Source: Gymnorhina tibicen (lineage: Eukaryota > Chordata > Aves > Passeriformes > Artamidae). Taken from it: a DNA stretch of 64,000 nt. Positions 50,001-61,995 of the stretch are shown here, in pieces. The notes below the pieces were generated by a model that was given only the letters and a program-made list of their open reading frames with translations, was not told where the DNA came from and searched no databases. Both the position numbers and the translations under genes were made by a program. The stretch spans positions 992,001 through 1,056,000 of the forward strand of contig VXAZ01002119.1 in assembly GCA_013399875.1 (NCBI GenBank). Reading direction: 5' to 3'. Each line of letters starts with the position of its first letter. Within the stretch, counting starts at the first letter, position 1.

Positions 50001-52941
50001 ATTAAAAACTGAATTTAATACACTATAGTGGGATGAAATTTGGGGGATATAGGAAAGTTAATGAAGCCAGAATTTGGTCTATCCTGACATTAGCATATAT
50101 GGAGCAACAGACAGTTCATTGTTCAAGTTCTTATTTTTAATAAGGAATTCAAATTTATCTTAAATAAAAAGTCAATAACTTTAAGCCAAACTGAAAAATC
50201 TAAGAGGGCTCAAAATGCAAATTATGATTCAGTAGCTTCCTTTTAATAATCTCCTGAACTAAAATGTCTGATAGTTTAGTATTATATTTTACGGTAATAT
50301 TTGTATAAATTTCTCTTGTGACAAAAGAAAATTTGTTTTGGAATTCACATTCATACAAGTGGGATGTCATGGTGTTACTGAATAGGGATTTTGGAAATAA
50401 TTTCCTCACATCAGTGCTAGTAGGCATCAGACTGTATTATGTTTAAATTCTACCAAAGGTAAAAATTTAGTGCTATGTATGCTTTGTTCACAAACATTGC
50501 TATAAATATACTTGAAGAACCAATAAAACCATGCAAGGTGAAATGTTTCCACGAGAAAATTCTTGTACATGTTATGTTTAAGGATATTTTGGTAATCAGT
50601 AAAGGACAGAGATGACTGATAGCAACTTTTGCTAATTTTTTCTTTCCTATCATATAATAGTTATTTCCATAATTAGTTATATACTGCCTGAACATGACCT
50701 TGCACTTTTTTAGAACCATGAGTGGAAACCAGGGAAGTATTTTCCACAGTAATTGAATTCTTGCCACCTACTGTACCACCTTTTCTAGCATATCTATATA
50801 ACCACATTTACATATGTGGTGTGAGCCATACAAGATACCACTGCACTCCAGGGCAGAGGATGAAGAAACAAATACTCAGTGTCATATTGTGTAACATTAT
50901 ATAAAGCATTAATATGCTGTAAAAATAAAGAGAAATTTATCCATTGTAACCTGATTCAGGAATTACTTCCATAATCTGGAAAGAGTGATGGGATTTTACA
51001 ATTACAGACTGCTTTCTCATGTAAATAAAGAAACTAAAGAATTACACAAATACTGAAAAATTCTGGATTTATCTTTCTTATTAACTACAAATGAGTGAAT
51101 TTTGGTTCAATAACTGTTCTTCTTGTCTATGAATAGGAACCAAAACTGTTTACTCCAGTGCTTATGTTTCTAAAGTCAGAAGAGCCAAGACTCTTTGTCT
51201 TACTGGAACTTTTTGGAATGTAGGTGTCTGGATTTCATGCATGAGACATTTCTTCTTCTTATCTTTTACTAATGGCAGTTTCAAAAAAATGTGGTAGATA
51301 CTAATGAAGTAAACAGAAGCCATTATCTGTGTGTCCATAGATCTGAATGTCTCAGGCCAGGCATTCATTACTCCCTAGGACATGGCTTCTATGAATTTAG
51401 CCTTGATTCCTGAATTGAAGGAGTCTGAAAACCAAGTAAGACCTGTTAGTCATACACATTTCTGATGAAACTCAAAACCTTTTTATTCCACAAGTGATAT
51501 TTACCTTGTTATAATTGCTCCTCAGTAATTGCTAAACAACATTAAAGTGGGTGCAAAGTACTTGCAAGGGGTTTATTTTAGTATTATTATTAATTTTTTA
51601 AGAATTATTTTCAATGAAGGGAGCTTCCTTGGAATATTCTTGCAGTTAGAGTCTGTCACACTGCTAGTGCAGGGAATGAGTTAGTAGGTGGCCCTTGCCA
51701 TTTCCATTTCCCAGGCTCCAGGAAAGCCCCACACCCTGTGTAGTTGGAGTATGAACTACTGCAACTCCTAAAGCTGCTTTTACCTGAGTGCTGTTCTGGT
51801 TTCCTTCTTTGCCTTTAAGAAAAAACAAATATTTATTTCTCATTTCAGTGCCTGCACATGCCCACAGGAGCCTCAAAATGCCTCTTGTAGGTTGTGTCTG
51901 GTGAAGTCAATCCATAAAAGTAGAAAACTAAATGAAAAACTCAAATAAATACAACACCCAAGTTCAAGAGCACACAAGTAGCTCCCTGACTTCAGCTCAC
52001 AAATGTTGCTTGATAAATTTTTAAAGCAGTCTTGCTTGGGCACTAGCTTTGCTAGAAAATTAAATATTAAGAGCTTGCAAATCCTCTTATCCTGATGCCT
52101 CCATTTTCTCATCTTGCTGTGGTTAGTGAGATCTCCCAAATAAAAGCTGTAGGCTGAATGAGCCTCCATACCACTTCCTCCGCGGTTATAAGAGTGGTGT
52201 TGCCATTTTGTCCAATTTGTCAACACCTGAGTTTGCTGCACTTCCCCAAATTACAAACATACACTATCAAAAATTTATGAAACCATGGCAGATACAAATG
52301 CCTGAGCTATCAGCTGAGATACTCTTTTTGTCTATTTTCACTTCTCTTTCCACTTTCTTCACAACACAGTGTATTACTCTTCCAAAAATACTGATCAAAA
52401 AAAGGCTGTTTGTTTCCCATCTTTGCTATGTACATTCTGGCTGCATTTGCAAAAGTTTTGTATCTCCTGGGCATTTTCTTGGCTTATTTTCATTTTGACA
52501 ATATATGCAACTGTGTGTGTTTTTTGCTGTGCTACTGCTTTGAACTCTGTCTGCCTTACTGCCACAGGTTTTTTGTTTTGGATTCCTTTAGTATTTTGGA
52601 TACCATCTCATGCAATACTCTTGTCGTTTGTTACAGGCCTCATTTTATTAGACAATTTCTTTTGCTTGGAAAATTTTAGTTTGCTTTTTCAAGAGTTGAT
52701 TCTAAGAATTCTAACTATTTATTCTTACTGATCAAAATCATAACCTCCTTTTTTATTAGGAATTTATCTAGCCTTTGCAAATTGCAAGACTGTCTTTTTT
52801 TAACTCAGATGAGATTCCATGTGGCATCCATATGCCACATCAGTTGCAAATTCTTCTTTGGCTTTCTTTGTTTCTCAGAACCAGCAGTTATGGGACATCA
52901 GGCTCTCCTGATCTCCTCCCTTTCTGCTGAGGATGACTGCT
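44041..52941. other. Nine-kilobase gene-free AT-rich stretch
   Basis: No transposon or exon is recognised. The longest frames are 122 codons (51873-52241, minus), 120 codons (52369-52731, plus) and 108 codons (46515-46841, minus). The region at 52300-52730 has T-rich overlapping plus frames with phenylalanine- and leucine-rich translations, the usual product of pyrimidine-rich DNA. A T/C tract followed by TATA units is at 48308-48343. Confidence 0.55.
48307..48343. repeat. T/C homopolymer tract with adjoining TA units
   Basis: About eleven T, then seven C, then AAATATATACATATATAT. It is low-complexity sequence. Confidence 0.8.
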
Positions 52942-54122
52942 TCACAGAATCACAGAATATCCTGAGCTGGAAGGATCACACTAGGACCATTGAAGTCCAG
53001 CTTCTGGCCCTGCACAGGACAGCCCTAATAATCACATTATGTGCCTGAGAACATTTTTCCAATGCTTCTTGAATTCAGGCAGGCTTGATGCTGTGACCAC
53101 TGTCTGAACATCTCTAGGTGAATAACCTTTTCCTAATATCCAACCTAAGCTTCTTCTGACACAGCCTCAGGCCATTTCTTTGGGTCCTGTCACTTGTCAC
53201 CACACAGAAGAGATCAGTGGTGATCTCTGCTTCCCCTTGTGAGGAAGCTGAAGACCACACTGAGGTCTCCCCTCAGAATCCTTTTCTCCAGGCTGTACAG
53301 ATCAAGTCCTCTCAGCCACTCCTCATAAGGATTCCCCTCCAGACCCTTCACCATCCTCATTCCCCTCCTTTGGACACTCTCTAATAGCTGAATGTATTTT
53401 TTATATTGTGGTGCCCAACACTGCTCCAGCACTCGAGGTGAGGCCAGCCCAGTGTAGAGCAGAGCTGGGCAGTCCCCTCCCTTGCCTGGCTGGTGATGCT
53501 GTGCACGATGCACCCCAGGACAGGGTTGGCCCTCCTGGCTGCCAGGGCACTGCTGGCTCATGTTCAACTTGCCATTGACCAGAACCCCCAGCTGTCTTTC
53601 CACAGCTGCTCTCCAGCCTCTCATTCCCCAGGCTATACACACAACCAGGATTGCCCCATCCCAGCTGCAGAATCAGGTACTTGCTCTTTTTAAACCTCAT
53701 ATGGTTGGGGAATCGCACCTCTAATTTGTCAAGGTGTCTTACTTTTCTGCAAACTTAGTATCCCTTCCAGTCCTGCATCCAAGTTTTTAATGAAGATGTT
53801 GAAGAGCACAGGGAGAGCCCTGTGGAACCCCAGTATTGACAGGTTGCCAGTGTGATGGCCCCCCATTCACTATCACTCTTTGTGCCTGACCCAGGAGCCA
53901 GTTGCTCACCCATCCCATGATGTGTTTATCCAGCTCTGTGATGGACATTTTGTCCAGAAGGATACTGTGAGAGACGGTACTGAAAGCTTTACTGCAGTTC
54001 TAAAAGATTACATCAACTGGTTCCCCTTGATAACTAGAGGGGTTATCTTGTCATAAAAGGAAATCTGATTTGACAAGCAGGACTTTCCCCTCATAAACCT
54101 GGGCTGGCTGTGACCAATGCAA
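52942..54122 (-). mobile_element. CR1 LINE, 1.2 kb, minus strand
   Basis: It is the longest LINE relic in the window. The plus strand opens with the tail-like TCACAGAATCACAGAATATC, passes CAGCCTCAGGCCATTTCTTTG, CTCCCCTCAGAATCCTTTTC and TCAGCCACTCCTCATAAGG (the 3' end of ORF2). It proceeds through GTTGAAGAGCACAGGGAGAG to GCTGGCTGTGACCAATGC, well inside the reverse transcriptase region. It is 5'-truncated, and the ORF2 frame is disrupted. The 3' UTR and end of ORF2 are of a different subtype from the 18545 and 35843 copies. Confidence 0.93.
53214..53642 (-). pseudogene. C-terminal part of CR1 ORF2 (reverse transcriptase), broken
   Basis: The 142-codon minus frame is the end of the CR1 ORF2 protein, the endonuclease-reverse transcriptase that copies the element into the genome. 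Landmarks are LGVLVNGKLNMSQQC (about residues 19-33), QYKKYIQLLESVQRRGMRM (82-100), YEEWLRGLDLYSLEKR (108-123) and ILRGDL near the end. Between the first and second landmarks the translation is out of phase: the expected alanine/arginine-rich block is readable in another frame, and the original frame resumes at LYTGLASPRVLEQCW. Two compensating frameshifts are therefore present. Catalytic residues of the RT lie upstream and are not in this frame. The product is non-functional. Confidence 0.88.
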
Positions 54123-56297
54123 CTAAAGAGACTGTTCTGGTCAAATTTGTGTTACTGTTGTGTTCCAAATTCCTTAGGTCTTAGTACTGGGGGAAGCAAA
54201 ATCCTTCCAGTGTTCTTTGACACTTTCTTGTGAGTATACCAGTTGTGGAGTGGAATCCCATTGCTGTTTTTGGTGCTTCCAGAAAATCTGCCTGATGCTG
54301 TGGCCTCAGAAGTATTTCTACTGAAGCCTGTTGGCTGGCCTTGCATGGCACAAGTTGCATCTCTACAGCTAAAGTTGCTCATGCTCCTGCAGGAAGGAGC
54401 CTTGTAGTGATGGGAATCTGTCTAACACTGTCCCCCAGACTGACCAATTTTTTACAGAAGTAATATCAAACCAGGATGCATGTTAACAGCAAGACTGGAT
54501 GGGTAGATATGGGCTTGAGTCTGTTCCATGACCCTGTTAATGTTACTGGATTAGAAGCAGTGTCAGTAATATTAGTCAGTAAATTATATATATAGGAAAT
54601 TCAACTGTTAAAATATTCAGGTCCTCAGGAGAAAGAGCTGATTTGCTTTCAGGAATTGAAATAACAGTGTTGCCTCACTTTTTAGTCCCAAATAGCAAGC
54701 ACTTAGGCATTCCCCAGGACAGAGGGAATCCCACCTTCAAATATCTTTTAAGCTTTATTTGAAGCAAAGGTATGACCTTTGATCTCCTGTCTCTGAACCC
54801 TTAGGCTTGCCAAGCCAGTCTGTCTATATCTGTAGTCCAATGAATATTTAATTATTGAAAAGTGGAATAGTGCTTATAGAACACATTATGGTGCCTAGTT
54901 GCAGTCTTCCAGCTGAAAAGTGAGTCTAATTTTAAGACCTGACTTCTTTGCTAATTTATCTGAAACAGTCTAATTCACTGAGTAGTAATGGTGTATAGTT
55001 TTTGAGTGCAAATAGAGGGCTATGAGCACGGTGTGCTAGACTAAACTGAAGGTATCTTGCCTTCCAATTTGGCTTGTTTATACAGAATTAAAAAATAAAT
55101 GCTTCTGACATGTTTCTCTTTTCTGCATTGCTTTGGAACATCGTGTGCCTTTGGCAGTTTGCAGTTCTGGTCTAAGTACTGTCATTGCTTTTGCAACTTT
55201 AATCTTTCAAGATAATTTAATTTCAGCTGACTTTTTAGCTTTTTCACTAAGACATCATTTAATTAGCTTGAGTGTGAACTGGACTTTCCTGTGCAATTGA
55301 GTGATTTATAATTAGCATTCTCATTTTTGGTTGAACTGCAATAGTACTCTATATTCTTTTTAATCAGTTTTGTTTGTGATATTTCTTTTCTCCTGTTCTT
55401 TCCAAGTTGTTCTCATTTGTGTTCTTCTGGTAAAATGCAGTAATTATACCCTTATGAATCACAACCTCTGCCCTGTTAATTACAATTAAGGGAATCCATA
55501 CTTTATTATATTTAGATTTCTGGGTAATTTAAGACAAGAAAAAACAATGTGGTTTTTAGAAGCTCACATTATTTTCTCATCCTCTCCTTTATTATACTGC
55601 TTATGTCTGCAAAATTCAAGAATCAGAGGGAAACTAGAAATAACCAGTTCATAACCTCCTATTCAATCTTCCTGCTTTTAGATAGGAGATCCTTTCTAAA
55701 AAAAGTTTCCATAGTTTCTTTTTTCCAACCATATTTTAATTTGTCCTCTATGAAGTATTCTGTGCAATAATGGTGTGATGACCTTCTCTTCTGTGTTCCT
55801 GGAACTATCTTGAGAATTCACGTAGTGAATATTCTACCTTCAGCTGTGTAGGGCTAGAAATCAACCTCTGTGCACATGTGGACAAAAACCAAAATAGCAC
55901 CACAAAAACCCTTTGTATTCCTGTTAAGCTAAAGAAGATCAATGGATAAAGAGTTAGTTTTCATCTTTTCGTCAGAAAGTCTTTATTGTGCCGGATTTTT
56001 CTCTTGTTTACATTTCTTTGTTTGTTAGGATAAAAGCAATTACAAGATAATTCAGGAAAGTACAGACCTTAAATTTTTCTTTCCTGGGTGATCTTTTGCC
56101 TGCAGCCATGAATTAGTGTTGCTTCAGGAGGTGAAGGAGTTGATATTGCTTCCCCTTCTTGCTGTGAGCCTGCACCTTTCCCAGCACTAGGCCGAGGGGA
56201 GCAGATGCATAATAGCTCAGTGGCAGCTCCACTCACTTCTTTCCCCTGAGTGTTTGAGAGAGTTTTCTTTCCTCTGATTCCTTCTCTCTTCTCCACG

Positions 56298-56453
56298 ATG
56301 CATAATTGGACATGGACCAAGGAGTGCAGGAGCTGCCCTTTTCCGCTCAGCTGGAGAACAGTGTTGCTGCTGTTGGGTGTTATGCTGCTCACAAGCTACA
56401 GGAAGGACAAAGAACTGGCCAAAAGAAGCAAAAAAGAAGGCAAGGAGAAGTAA
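56298..56453 (+). other. Small ORF with hydrophobic segment and basic tail (unproven)
   Basis: From the ATG at 56298 the frame gives 51 codons. After a tryptophan/cysteine-containing start come TVLLLLGVMLL, a hydrophobic stretch of membrane-segment type, and then the lysine/arginine-rich tail SYRKDKELAKRSKKEGKEK. That layout resembles small single-pass membrane proteins, but I recognise no family. Overlapping minus frames (56069-56392, 56217-56558) show that this patch simply has few stops. I regard it as a chance frame or an eroded retrocopy until transcript evidence exists. Confidence 0.15.
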
Positions 56454-59400
56454 TGGAGCACCCTGGAGGAGAGATTTGACAGGAAGATGAAGCACAGGAG
56501 TAGTTGCTGTGAAGGCATTTTCCTCATCTATACAGATGGCCTTCCTGCCATCATGCAAAATGCAATGAAGAGTGTGTAATGCTTGCTACTTAGATGTGTT
56601 GTTTCAAAACTAATATTCTATTTACTGACTTTTAAACTATGCCTTGCAGATGAATGGAGGAACAGATTGTAGCATTTTGGAGACCTTTATTCTTATGGTT
56701 GGGTTGTTGAGACCCTAAAGAGTGGATCAGTTCCTCTGGTTACAAATGATTGACTGAGGGATGGACTACTGTTTTCCAACAGCACTGAAATCACTATCAC
56801 ATATGGCAAATATAAACAATATGTTATGTTGAAAATATAAAGCTAATAGGGTAGATGCTGTATTTAGAGACATGCTCAAACATATCCGACAACTGACAGC
56901 TACCTGTTCTCAAGTTTAGCTTCATGTAATTCTTCTGTTTCATTCTGCTAAAAAAGCTCTCAGTGTCAGCTGGTACTCAGAGATCAATAATCTCATCTTG
57001 ATGTTGCCTCCACCCTGAAAAGTGATGCTCATTTAATAGTAAATATGGTTTTATTTTTCTATTTACTAGCTGACAATCCAGTGGGACATCCACCCTTCCC
57101 ATAATTGTGTCCTGTAGATCATAAATGTGTCATTGAATCATGAAATATGTTTTTAAGTTGCTGCCAAGAAAAATTTGTTTTTAATGAGAATTTAGACAGA
57201 TGTGGAACAACCTCTTTATGAAAAGAAAATTCAACACCTAACACACATTTTACTAAATTAATTATAATTTGACATGGCCTGCTGTGAAAGAAAATTCTTG
57301 TGAGGTCTGATGGGATGAGGTTTACACCTTAGTACCAAGCTCTTTAAACATACAGATTTAAATTTGTTCTCTGTATTTAAAGTGTAAAGGGGGAAAAGGA
57401 CTTTAATTTACTACTAGCTTTCAATAGAGAATCAGGAATGACAGTCATTAAACATATTTGGGACAACAGCATTTTTGAGGGATGCTATAGATATCTTGCA
57501 GGTTCTGAGAAACATCAGGGAAATTTGGCTTCCAAGATCAGGAAGCTGAATGTGACTTTCTTATTTGCGTTATTCATGCGATCTCTAATCCCAATTAATG
57601 ATGGGAAATCAAGAATGTAAATAAGAGAAATATTCATTTGTATTAGTATTCATTCTTGATATTCAGAAGTTTTAATTCAATTTCTGCTTTTCTTCATTGA
57701 TAATTCAAATTGGGGATGCTCATGAGGTAGTTTTTTGATTCTGATTGTCAAGTGGATCAGACAGCATAGGAGATACTGAAACAACAAAAACCAGATTCAT
57801 TCTACAATTACCAATTTTATAAATAGGGATGAGTGACTGGAATGACAAAGGAATTGGCCAGCTTAACATGCTAGCCTGATCCAGGCCTGGCGACATTGCT
57901 TCCTTGTCAGCTGGGTTCCTCCTGTGCACTGTTGTACAGATTTGTTGCACAGTTTTAACTTCTCTGCCTGCTGTTGGGAGCCATATTTAGCAACACTGTG
58001 ATCACTATGCAACCAGCAAGCAACTTTGGGTATTTTTCTAAGGATTCCGTCCATTTTGCCATAAAAGATAGCAAAGAAATCCAAATTTTCTTTCTGTTTT
58101 TCTTTGTCCCTCATCCTTTTCACCTGCATTTTGGTCTTCTTTATGGCTGGGAAAGTCAGAGATAAATTAATTATATGTAAATATTGTGTTACAGTTATGT
58201 TCAGTAAAACAGTGATAATCTGCACTTCATTAAGCAGCTTACTTTATAATCTCCCAAAAAAAGAGAGGGAGGAAAGAAAAGAAACTCTTGTCTCTCTTTT
58301 ACAGCCCTTAGTAAGGACTTAATAACAGATGCTGTAGTGAAGTCTCATACTCCTAAGGCTTAATTGCATTTAGTGCAGCATATTTGCTAGATTACTGACC
58401 TATAACTTGTCAAATAAATACAGCACAATTTGTGATAGCCATGTTTTAATGGAGTTTATTCCCTTCTAATTTGCAAAATCTAGTAATTTGTGAGAAGTTC
58501 CCTTGACATTGGTGTCAAGTGGCTTCATTCTGTGCTATTAGATAAGTTAATTTTATTTATGTAAAAACTCTACACGGTGCTGGTGAACACAATATCTGAG
58601 TGTCTTGGAAGCAGTCTGAGTTGGTTTCACATTGCATTATCATGGTGGGGAAGTGTGTGTGATCTGGTTTTGCTGAACAGAAATCCTTCAAGCTTTGAGT
58701 AATCCAGTGCTTGTATGTTTCTCATCTGGCCACAGGACAGGGGTGAAAGCTGGGTCATGTCTCCACCACTGAGGCCAAATCGCCAGCACACCAGGGCTTA
58801 GTCCAGCCACTTGGAGTGCACATCCTCAGATGACACTTGGACATCCTTAGCGTTTGGCTCTCGGGGGCAAAATGTGCATTTTTATGGGACATTCCTTTTG
58901 CTACAGTGGACCACCACTGCCTGTTTCGTGCTCTGTGTGCTGCAGGAGATGAGCTACAGTTGATCCACAAGCATGAGGGGACACCAAGAGGGCTCGGGAG
59001 CAGTGACACCAGGCTGTGGGCTCAGGGTGATGGGATTTCAGCATAGCAGTGTAGGATGGGAGCTGCGTGCATATTGTTACTGTGGGAAACCTGGCAAGCC
59101 TGTACCTAAAATCACAGCCCTTTATCTTCTGTGGCAGAAGTCCTCACTACTTTATCAAGGTTAAGAATAAATTAAGAGTCAGTTTTTCAGCTGTATTTAT
59201 ACAGGTGATTAGAGTATCTCCAGAAGGTGTTGAGACCTGCTTGCAGAAAATGATACATTCCCCTAGTATTGAACTGTTTCACCCAATAAAGTTAAGTGGT
59301 CACATCCATACCTGCCCCAGGCAAATTCCCACAGTCTGCCCATTGGAGATTGCTGGGATGGTGCTATTTACATGATAAGAAACCAAGGCTAGTGGTCTGT

Positions 59401-60750
59401 CCAACATTTAAATGACATCGAGTGTTGAATTGTGGTGCCTGAAGGCACTCCTAGCTCTCCTTAATTTGATATGGCCAAAGCCTCTGGAGCTTTGATAAAG
59501 TGCCCATCTTACATAGAAAGTTTGTGCTAAAGTTGAAGTTTACTCAGATGTCCATGATCCAAGATAACTTCACCTCTGTGACAGAAATTACATTAATCCT
59601 CTTTATTGCTGTCTTGATTAACTGTCACATCTAAAGTTGATCCCAGCGTCAGGGGACTATTACTTTCTGGCAGGGTGGGAAGATGCGGAATGTAAAGATA
59701 GATTTGACAGTAAGAGTGCCTTTTAGTTTTGCAGTGGTAAAAATTTTAAAAAAATAACAAAAAAGAAACAAAGATATAAATCTTGACTCTGGTGATTCTC
59801 ATTTTGGTAGGATCTGAAGTTTTCTATTGCTGCTGAATGAGTCACACATTTAAACCAGCAGAACTGCAAAATAGGTTGTTGAGCTGAATCAAATGAGATT
59901 TATGCAGACTTGTTGTGCTTTTGAATAAAGTCTGTAGAAAGCTTATTGAGGAAATGCAGTCTTGCAAATGCTTTCTGCTGTCCCTTTTGATGTTCTCAAG
60001 TACAGAAGATGTCAACTTGAAAGAAGAAATGCTCTTGGTAGGGAGTGATGTTGACTGTATAAGAAATGGATTTGTATTATGGCACTCTATTCCCCTTGGA
60101 ACGTTAATACAAGCAAGTGGAAGCTACTTTATTAAATCATGGATACCAGCATGGAATCTGTCAGTTCTGCCAAGATGTTGTATTTTTAGCGCTGCAAAGT
60201 TGCTTGTCATGCTCCCACGTCTCACCTGCAAATAGTGTGTGAGAAACAAGGAAAAGTAGTTCACCAGTGGCTACATGTGTTAAGTGTAAACCTCAATCCA
60301 CTTATATTAGCAGGACATTTTAAAGTTAAATTTTAGTTTAGTCCAAACTGCTGTATTTGGTGAGGCTAGCTGATGCAATGCATTTTGGTTAATCCTGTAA
60401 GAAAATTAATTTGCTGCTTATTTGTGACAAATATTTCTTGAAAGCAATTGCGGGGGGGAGGGCGGGAAACACCAAAAAAAAAAGAATAAATTCTCTTCCT
60501 CTTGGCACATGCATTTGCTCAGTCATGGATAACCTGACATTTCCCTACAAATGCTTCACAGTTGGATATTTTGGTTCCTGTTAAGACAGGCACACACTAT
60601 ATATGCTGTGGGTCACTTATAATTCCACAAGCAGAGAAAGAGTCCAGGTGTCTAAAAATCTCAATATATAAGTCTTAAAAAGTGACATCAGGACCTGCTG
60701 TTTCATGTTATACTCAACTTTTATGTAATGTAGCCCTCAGCTTTTCAGCG

Positions 60751-60786
60751 ACCCCACAGCTGTTACTTACACTGTGGGGTTTTTTT
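60751..60786 (+). repeat. Hairpin followed by a T tract
   Basis: ACCCCACAG (60751-60759) pairs exactly with CTGTGGGGT (60772-60780) around a 12-nt loop, followed by TTTTTT. The shape resembles a bacterial intrinsic terminator, but this is avian DNA. The T run could at most stop RNA polymerase III, and I see no type 2 (A/B box) promoter upstream. Confidence 0.7.
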
Positions 60787-61674
60787 AAGACTTCCGTGTG
60801 CTAAATAACTGAGAGCTAAACTGAAATCTGCATAAAAACATGAAACATATTTTGTAGAGTACACAGCTGAGTTCTCTGCTTTTCTCTCAGTGCTTTATGA
60901 ATTCGGGTATTTCTTTAATCCTGCCCAAATTACTGGCATGGTGGACTGAGTCAGTCATGTAATGTGGAATCTCCAGTCAATTCTTTTTTCCCATCTAGCA
61001 AAAGAGAGAGGCACCTCTGAGCACTGAACTACAACAGCAGAAGAGCTTTATCTTCCTGTCACTCAGCATCAGTGGTCCTTCAGCCATCTCTACAGAAGGA
61101 TGCAGTAAGGCTGGTTCTTCTGGGAGCATCCTGTCTTTAGGGGCATGCCTTTGGCCTTCTTCCCTTTATCTGGACTGCAAATGTGTTTCAATCCACCAGC
61201 TGGAAACCAACAACCTGAGCTGATCCCAATGCCTGAGCATCATTTTCTTAGAGATAAGTCAGTTACTCTTCCAGAGTTTTGAAGGATCCACATGGTACTT
61301 TGGGCACTGAATCAGGTGGCAGTGAGACACTGTGCACTGCAGAAAGATGCTTGACAGCAACCCAGTTTCACAGTTGTATATCTTACACGACTTGTCTGAA
61401 GTTATTTTTGATTTACACTGTTACAAGGGAACAATTACTTTTTGCAGAATGGTTATCTTATTAATTTGTTCCATTTCTGGCATTGCAAGTTGTCTTGAGA
61501 GAAGTTATTTTGTAAGTCATTATCACATTTTCAATATCCCAAACCTATCTTCATCCTGCAAAAAATTAATGCCCGTAATTAATTTTTTGTGAGTGCTTCC
61601 CTTGAATTGCCCTCATTCACCTATGTTTGAAAAAAGCCCAACATTTATTGCAGAAGAGACTGCTAGACTCAGTC

Positions 61675-61690
61675 TTTTTTTTTTTTTTTT
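61675..61690. repeat. Poly(T) tract, 16 bases, beside a CR1
   Basis: Sixteen T residues lie 20 bases before the CR1 tail. CR1 does not make poly(A) tails, so the run is probably a pre-existing homopolymer and not part of the element. Confidence 0.85.
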
Positions 61691-61709
61691 GTATGTTAGA
61701 CAGCTTCTC

Positions 61710-61995
61710 ACACAGAATCTCAGAGCTGCTGAGGCTCTGGAAGTCATCTTGTCCAATCCTGCTGCTGAAGCAGCATCACTAGAGCAGGGCCATGTCCATT
61801 AATTTTTGTTTTGAATAGCTCCAAGGAGGGAGACTCCACAACTTCTCTGGGCAACTGGTACCAGTGTTCAACAACACTCACAGTAAAAAGATTTTTGCTT
61901 ATAATTAAATGGAATTTCCTTCACTTAAAATTGTGCCCATTTCCTTCTGTCCATTCTGCTTGGTGGACTCATCTTGGAATAGCAACAGGCATCCA
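61710..61995 (-). mobile_element. CR1 LINE 3' fragment, minus strand
   Basis: The plus strand reads CACAGAATCTCAGAGCTGCTG, GAAGTCATCTTGTCCAATCC, GAGCAGGGCCATGTCCATTA, TTTTGAATAGCTCCAAGGAG, GGAGACTCCACAACTTCTCT, CAGTGTTCAACAACACTCAC and TTGTGCCCATTTCCTTCTGT. These track the reverse complement of a common CR1 3' region without a large gap. Homology fades near 61995. The frames at 61593-61802 and 61811-62017 (plus) are antisense to it and not genes. Confidence 0.88.

Larger units (their letters stand above)
54123..61709. other. Gene-free AT-rich stretch
   Basis: No transposon is recognised. Moderately GC-rich patches at 56100-56560 and 58740-59050 hold overlapping frames of 60-113 codons on both strands without known homologues. 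A 120-codon minus frame at 57863-58225 is lysine/glutamine-rich and looks random. A hairpin is listed at 60751-60786. Confidence 0.55.

Noticed and set aside
52208..52731. Overlapping hydrophobic plus frames of 89-120 codons, resembling a membrane protein
   Set aside because: Pyrimidine-rich DNA gives F/L/C/I-rich translations in all frames. No ordered transmembrane pattern or family likeness.
60751..60786. Bacterial-type intrinsic terminator
   Set aside because: The genome is avian; the structure is reported only as a hairpin with a T run.
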